A stretch of DNA of 64,000 bases from CAWJNF01 sp963844235 (GTDB taxonomy: Bacteria > Actinomycetota > Thermoleophilia > Gaiellales > Gaiellaceae). Positions 61,784 to 64,000 of the stretch are shown in pieces. The notes under the pieces are model-generated. The model had not been told where the DNA came from. It did not search any database and saw only the letters and a list, made by a program, of their open reading frames with translations. The number at the start of each line of letters is the position of its first letter. Position 1 is the first letter of the stretch. The position numbers and the translations under genes are program-made. The DNA lies in assembly GCA_963844235.1 (NCBI GenBank), contig CAWJNF010000003.1, forward strand, positions 62,001 to 126,000. Direction: 5' to 3'.

Positions 61784-61807
61784 ATGGACGACGGGAAGTA
61801 CCCGTGA
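61784..61807 (+). CDS. Seven-codon leader peptide (MDDGKYP) overlapping the CocE start
   Basis: ATG 61784 to TGA 61805-61807 encodes seven residues; its stop overlaps the GTG of the CocE-type gene as GTGA (61804-61807). Together with the leaderless -10 element this gives a mini-cistron whose translation could deliver ribosomes to a GTG that has only a weak ribosome site (GGGAAG). Inferred from sequence arrangement only. Confidence 0.35.
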   Translation: MDDGKYP

Positions 61808-63504
61808 CGCCGTACGCGATGCCGGGGATGGACGTCTCCGTGGAGCGGGACGTCCCCCTCGAGATGGCGGACGGCGTGACGCTCTTCGCAGACGTCTACC
61901 GCCCGCAGGCCGAGGGGCCCCATCCCGTCCTGCTGATCAGCCATCCGTACGACAAGACCGCGGCGGAGAGCAACTTCGGCTACGACCACCCGTCCTTCTA
62001 CGCGCGCCGCGGCTACATCGCCGTCACGCAGGACTGCCGCGGCCGCTGTCGCTCCGAGGGGACGTTCTACCCGTTCCGACACGAGGCGGACGACCTCACC
62101 AACACGATCGAATGGTGCGCCCGGCTACCGGGCGCAGACGGGCAGGTGGCGACGTACGGCTTCTCGTACCCGGGCTTCAACCAGCTCCTCGCCGCGCAGA
62201 CACGTCCGGGCGGCCTGAAGGCGATCGCGCCCGCGTTCACGGCCGGCAGCCCCTACGCCGAATGGTTCTACCGCCAGGGCGCCTTCTCGCTCGCATTCGC
62301 GGCGTCATGGGCGAACTACCTCGCGCTCGACGTGGCGGTGCGGCGTCGCGACGACGACGCCTTCGGCGCGTACGCAGGTGCTCTCGGAAGCGCGCCGGGG
62401 CTCTTCTGGGTCCTGCCGCTCACCGCGCACCCTGCCCTCACGACGAGCGATACCCCGTTCTACCTCGACTGGCTCGCCCACCCGACATTCGACGACTACT
62501 GGCGGCCCTTCGAGGTCGACCATGCCGCGATCGACGTTCCCGGTCTCTTCGTCGGCGGTTGGTACGACGTGTTCGTACGCGGCACGGTACGCAGCTACCG
62601 GGAGCTCGCCGAGCTCGGACGCGCCCCGCAGAAGCTCGTCATCGGGCCGTGGCATCACATGCCCTGGGCCCCGCTCGGCGGCGCTGAGGGCGACGTCGGC
62701 TTCTCGGTCGTCGACGACTGGCAGCTCCGCTTCTGGGATCACGCCCTCAAGGGTGAGGAGACCGGTGTCTTCGACAGCGCCGCGACGGTGTACGTCATGA
62801 ACGACGGCTGGCGCGATCTCGACGCCTGGCCACCGTCATCCGCCCGCCCGACCGACTGGTTCCTCCACTCCGATGGCCGCGCGCTGACGCCTCACGGCGA
62901 CGGGTTGCTGTCCACTGAGGCCCCCCGCGACGAGCCACCCGACGTCTTCACGTACGACCCGGGCCTGCCCGCGGTGAGCACGGGAGGCCACTCCTGCTGC
63001 GTCGAGACGATCGTCCCGATGGGGCCAGCCGACCAGGATCCCGTCGAGCGCACGAAGCTCGTGCTCGTGTACACGGGCGCGCCGCTCGTGCGCGACCTCG
63101 ACGTCGTCGGCGACGTGACCGTGACGCTGCATGCGGCCACGGACGCACCGGATACCGACTTCACGGCGAGGCTCTGCATCGTCGACGCCGCGGGCCGCTC
63201 GACGAACCTGCTCGAGGGGATCGTCCGCGCTCGCTACCGCGACTCGGCGCAGAGCCCGACGGCGATCACACCCGGCGAGGTCAACGAGTACCGCATCGAG
63301 CTCGGCCCGATCGGGGTTCGCTTCCCCGCCGGCGCCCGGATCCGCCTCCAGGTTGGCAGCTCGGACTTCCCGCAGTGGGATCGTAACCTCAACACCGGCG
63401 GCCCGTTCGCCACCGAGGGCGCGACGGCAGGCCGAATGGCGCTCCAGATCGTCCTCCACAACGACGCCTACCCGAGCCGGCTCACCCTTCCTGTCGTGGA
63501 GTAG
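61804..63504 (+). CDS. CocE/NonD-family hydrolase (fourth copy, intact)
   Basis: GTG 61804, 566 residues. Alpha/beta core: MADGVTLFADVYRP, DCRGRCRSEG, nucleophile Ser121 in YGFSYPG, Asp255 in GGWYDVF, His284/His285 in PWHHMPW; C-terminal jelly-roll with GDVTVTLHAATDAPDTDFTARLCIVDA and FPAGARIRLQVGSSDFP. This is a complete S15/CocE enzyme and only distantly related to the three other copies (no PRDLV ending). It would hydrolyse an ester or acyl-amide, cytoplasmic by lack of signal peptide. Divergent from BtpA/SgcQ. Confidence 0.91.
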   Translation: MTPYAMPGMDVSVERDVPLEMADGVTLFADVYRPQAEGPHPVLLISHPYDKTAAESNFGYDHPSFYARRGYIAVTQDCRGRCRSEGTFYPFRHEADDLTNTIEWCARLPGADGQVATYGFSYPGFNQLLAAQTRPGGLKAIAPAFTAGSPYAEWFYRQGAFSLAFAASWANYLALDVAVRRRDDDAFGAYAGALGSAPGLFWVLPLTAHPALTTSDTPFYLDWLAHPTFDDYWRPFEVDHAAIDVPGLFVGGWYDVFVRGTVRSYRELAELGRAPQKLVIGPWHHMPWAPLGGAEGDVGFSVVDDWQLRFWDHALKGEETGVFDSAATVYVMNDGWRDLDAWPPSSARPTDWFLHSDGRALTPHGDGLLSTEAPRDEPPDVFTYDPGLPAVSTGGHSCCVETIVPMGPADQDPVERTKLVLVYTGAPLVRDLDVVGDVTVTLHAATDAPDTDFTARLCIVDAAGRSTNLLEGIVRARYRDSAQSPTAITPGEVNEYRIELGPIGVRFPAGARIRLQVGSSDFPQWDRNLNTGGPFATEGATAGRMALQIVLHNDAYPSRLTLPVVE

Positions 63505-63525
63505 CTTCTCAGCTGATGCGGCAGG

Positions 63526-63544
63526 CCCGCCACGCTTCGGCGGG
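63526..63544. terminator. Hairpin between convergent genes
   Basis: CCCGCC and GGCGGG with a 7-base loop (ACGCTTC) lie midway in the 50-base gap between the CocE stop (63504) and the leftward small gene (63555). A bidirectional terminator is plausible; no U-tract. Confidence 0.45.
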
Positions 63545-63554
63545 GCGAGCAGGA

Positions 63555-63800
63555 CTAGCCACCGTCCTCCTGCTGCTCCTCGAGTCGCTCCTGTAGCTCC
63601 TCGACCCGCTCCTGCAGCTCTTCGAGGCGCTCCTCCCGAGCCTCTTCTCGTGCCTCGCGGGCTTCCTCCCGTGCCTCGAGCTCCGCGACGCTCGTTGGGC
63701 CAAGCTGCGCTGTCACCGCGACGATCACCACTGCGACGATGGCCACGCCCACCAGCAGCGAGCCGAGCAGCTGGACGAGCTGGCGACGGCCCTCGTCCAT
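63555..63800 (-). CDS. Small membrane protein with one TM helix and coiled coil (81 aa)
   Basis: ATG 63800. An N-terminal cytoplasmic stretch (MDEGRRQLVQ) leads to a single hydrophobic helix (about residues 11-30, LLGSLLVGVAIVAVVIVAVT), then a long Glu/Arg heptad-like region (AREEAREAREEAREERLEEL..) predicted to be a parallel coiled coil. It begins one base after the stop of the upstream membrane-protein gene, so it is coupled to it. I do not recognise the family; similar acidic coiled-coil tails occur in SHOCT- or DUF-type accessory proteins. Confidence 0.65.
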   Translation of the reverse strand: MDEGRRQLVQLLGSLLVGVAIVAVVIVAVTAQLGPTSVAELEAREEAREAREEAREERLEELQERVEELQERLEEQQEDGG

Positions 63801-63801
63801 G

Positions 63802-63999
63802 TCAACGATCGACGAGGAACTGGCCGGCGGAGCTCGCCCAGGTGAGCGCCATCAGGACGAAGACTGCGGCCCCGATGAGCGGCAGGAAGCGGCTCAGCCC
63901 GTGCCACCACCGCACCACTGCCACCTTCAGAGCCAGCGCCAGGAGCAGCCCCACGCCCGCGATCATGTGCAGCCTGCCGTCGTCCTCTGAGAATCCGAA
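63802..63999 (-). CDS. Membrane protein, C-terminal fragment (cut by window edge)
   Basis: Open frame entering from beyond base 64000 on the minus strand; only 65 residues and the stop are inside. It shows two hydrophobic spans, MIAGVGLLLALALKVAVV and FLPLIGAAVFVLMALTWASS, joined by a RWWHGLSR loop. The pattern resembles small cytochrome-b561/DUF-type membrane proteins, but too little is visible to assign a family. The stop lies one base upstream of the next gene's ATG. Confidence 0.6.
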   Translation of the reverse strand, partial: FGFSEDDGRLHMIAGVGLLLALALKVAVVRWWHGLSRFLPLIGAAVFVLMALTWASSAGQFLVDR

Positions 64000-64000
64000 C

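Noticed and set aside
1..64000. tRNA or rRNA genes
   Set aside because: No cloverleaf with conserved TTCGAATC-type arm or rRNA core segment was noticed on reading; a covariance-model scan was not possible here.

Overview
This is a very GC-rich (roughly 70%), gene-dense bacterial segment. It has many GTG starts, stop/start overlaps of 1 to 4 bases, Tat-type lipoprotein substrate-binding proteins, a SARP/BTAD regulator fused to a cyclase-like domain, an AAA ATPase and TPR-like repeats, and probable leaderless promoters. Together these point to a high-GC actinobacterium. The enzyme mix and the style of intergenic palindromes remind me of the Thermoleophilia (Gaiellales/Solirubrobacterales), but that placement is inference. 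I saw no rRNA, tRNA, CRISPR array, transposase, integrase or phage gene.

Layout. 1-15.3 kb is mainly rightward: a CocE-type hydrolase cut by the window edge, a decayed solute-binding lipoprotein, an FAD amino-acid-type oxidase, a broken BTAD/ATPase regulator, a leftward prolyl-oligopeptidase, a second CocE, a gamma-glutamyltransferase and an alpha/beta hydrolase. 15.3-25.0 kb runs leftward: MBL hydrolase, enolase-superfamily dehydratase, solute-binding lipoprotein, third CocE, PPOX-type flavoprotein, alpha/beta hydrolase, amine-oxidase-like flavoprotein, alpha/beta hydrolase. 25.0-29.8 kb is a sugar-acid module: DapA/KdgD-like lyase, SDR and Gfo/Idh rightward, facing a GntR/FCD regulator and a second enolase-family gene. 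30-36.4 kb is leftward: sugar isomerase, creatininase-family amidohydrolase, alpha/beta hydrolase, Gfo/Idh, two M20 amidohydrolases. 36.5-39 kb is a broken PAS-GAF-SpoIIE-HATPase stress sensor. 39-46.7 kb is leftward: M81 metallopeptidase, HyuA, HyuB, a tiny four-Cys protein, SDR, core-MetE-like protein. 46.8-54.4 kb holds a D-amino-acid set: N-acyl-D-amino-acid deacylase, flavin amine oxidase, SDR and, divergently, a DSD1-type D-serine dehydratase/D-threonine aldolase with a third M20 enzyme. 54.4-60.8 kb is a compact leftward operon: FGGY kinase, Gfo/Idh, RraA, RidA, Gfo/Idh, polysaccharide-deacetylase-like protein, SDR. The window ends with a BtpA/SgcQ protein, a fourth CocE and two small membrane-protein genes.

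Taken together the window looks like a scavenging island for modified peptides, cyclic or N-acylated (often D-) amino acids and sugar acids. Binding proteins capture the substrates. CocE, S9, GGT, M20, M81, hydantoinase and creatininase-type enzymes open amide bonds. FAD oxidases, the D-serine dehydratase and RidA handle the amino acids. The enolase, DapA, SDR, Gfo and FGGY enzymes handle the sugar-acid side. No ABC permease or ATPase is present, so the two binding proteins are orphans here.

Eight loci are interrupted by frameshifts although their domains and overall lengths are kept. One of them also has an in-frame nonsense codon. Consensus errors and recent decay cannot be separated from the sequence alone. 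Three families of GC-rich palindromic intergenic repeats are present, and in several places they supply stop codons or C-terminal tails to genes.
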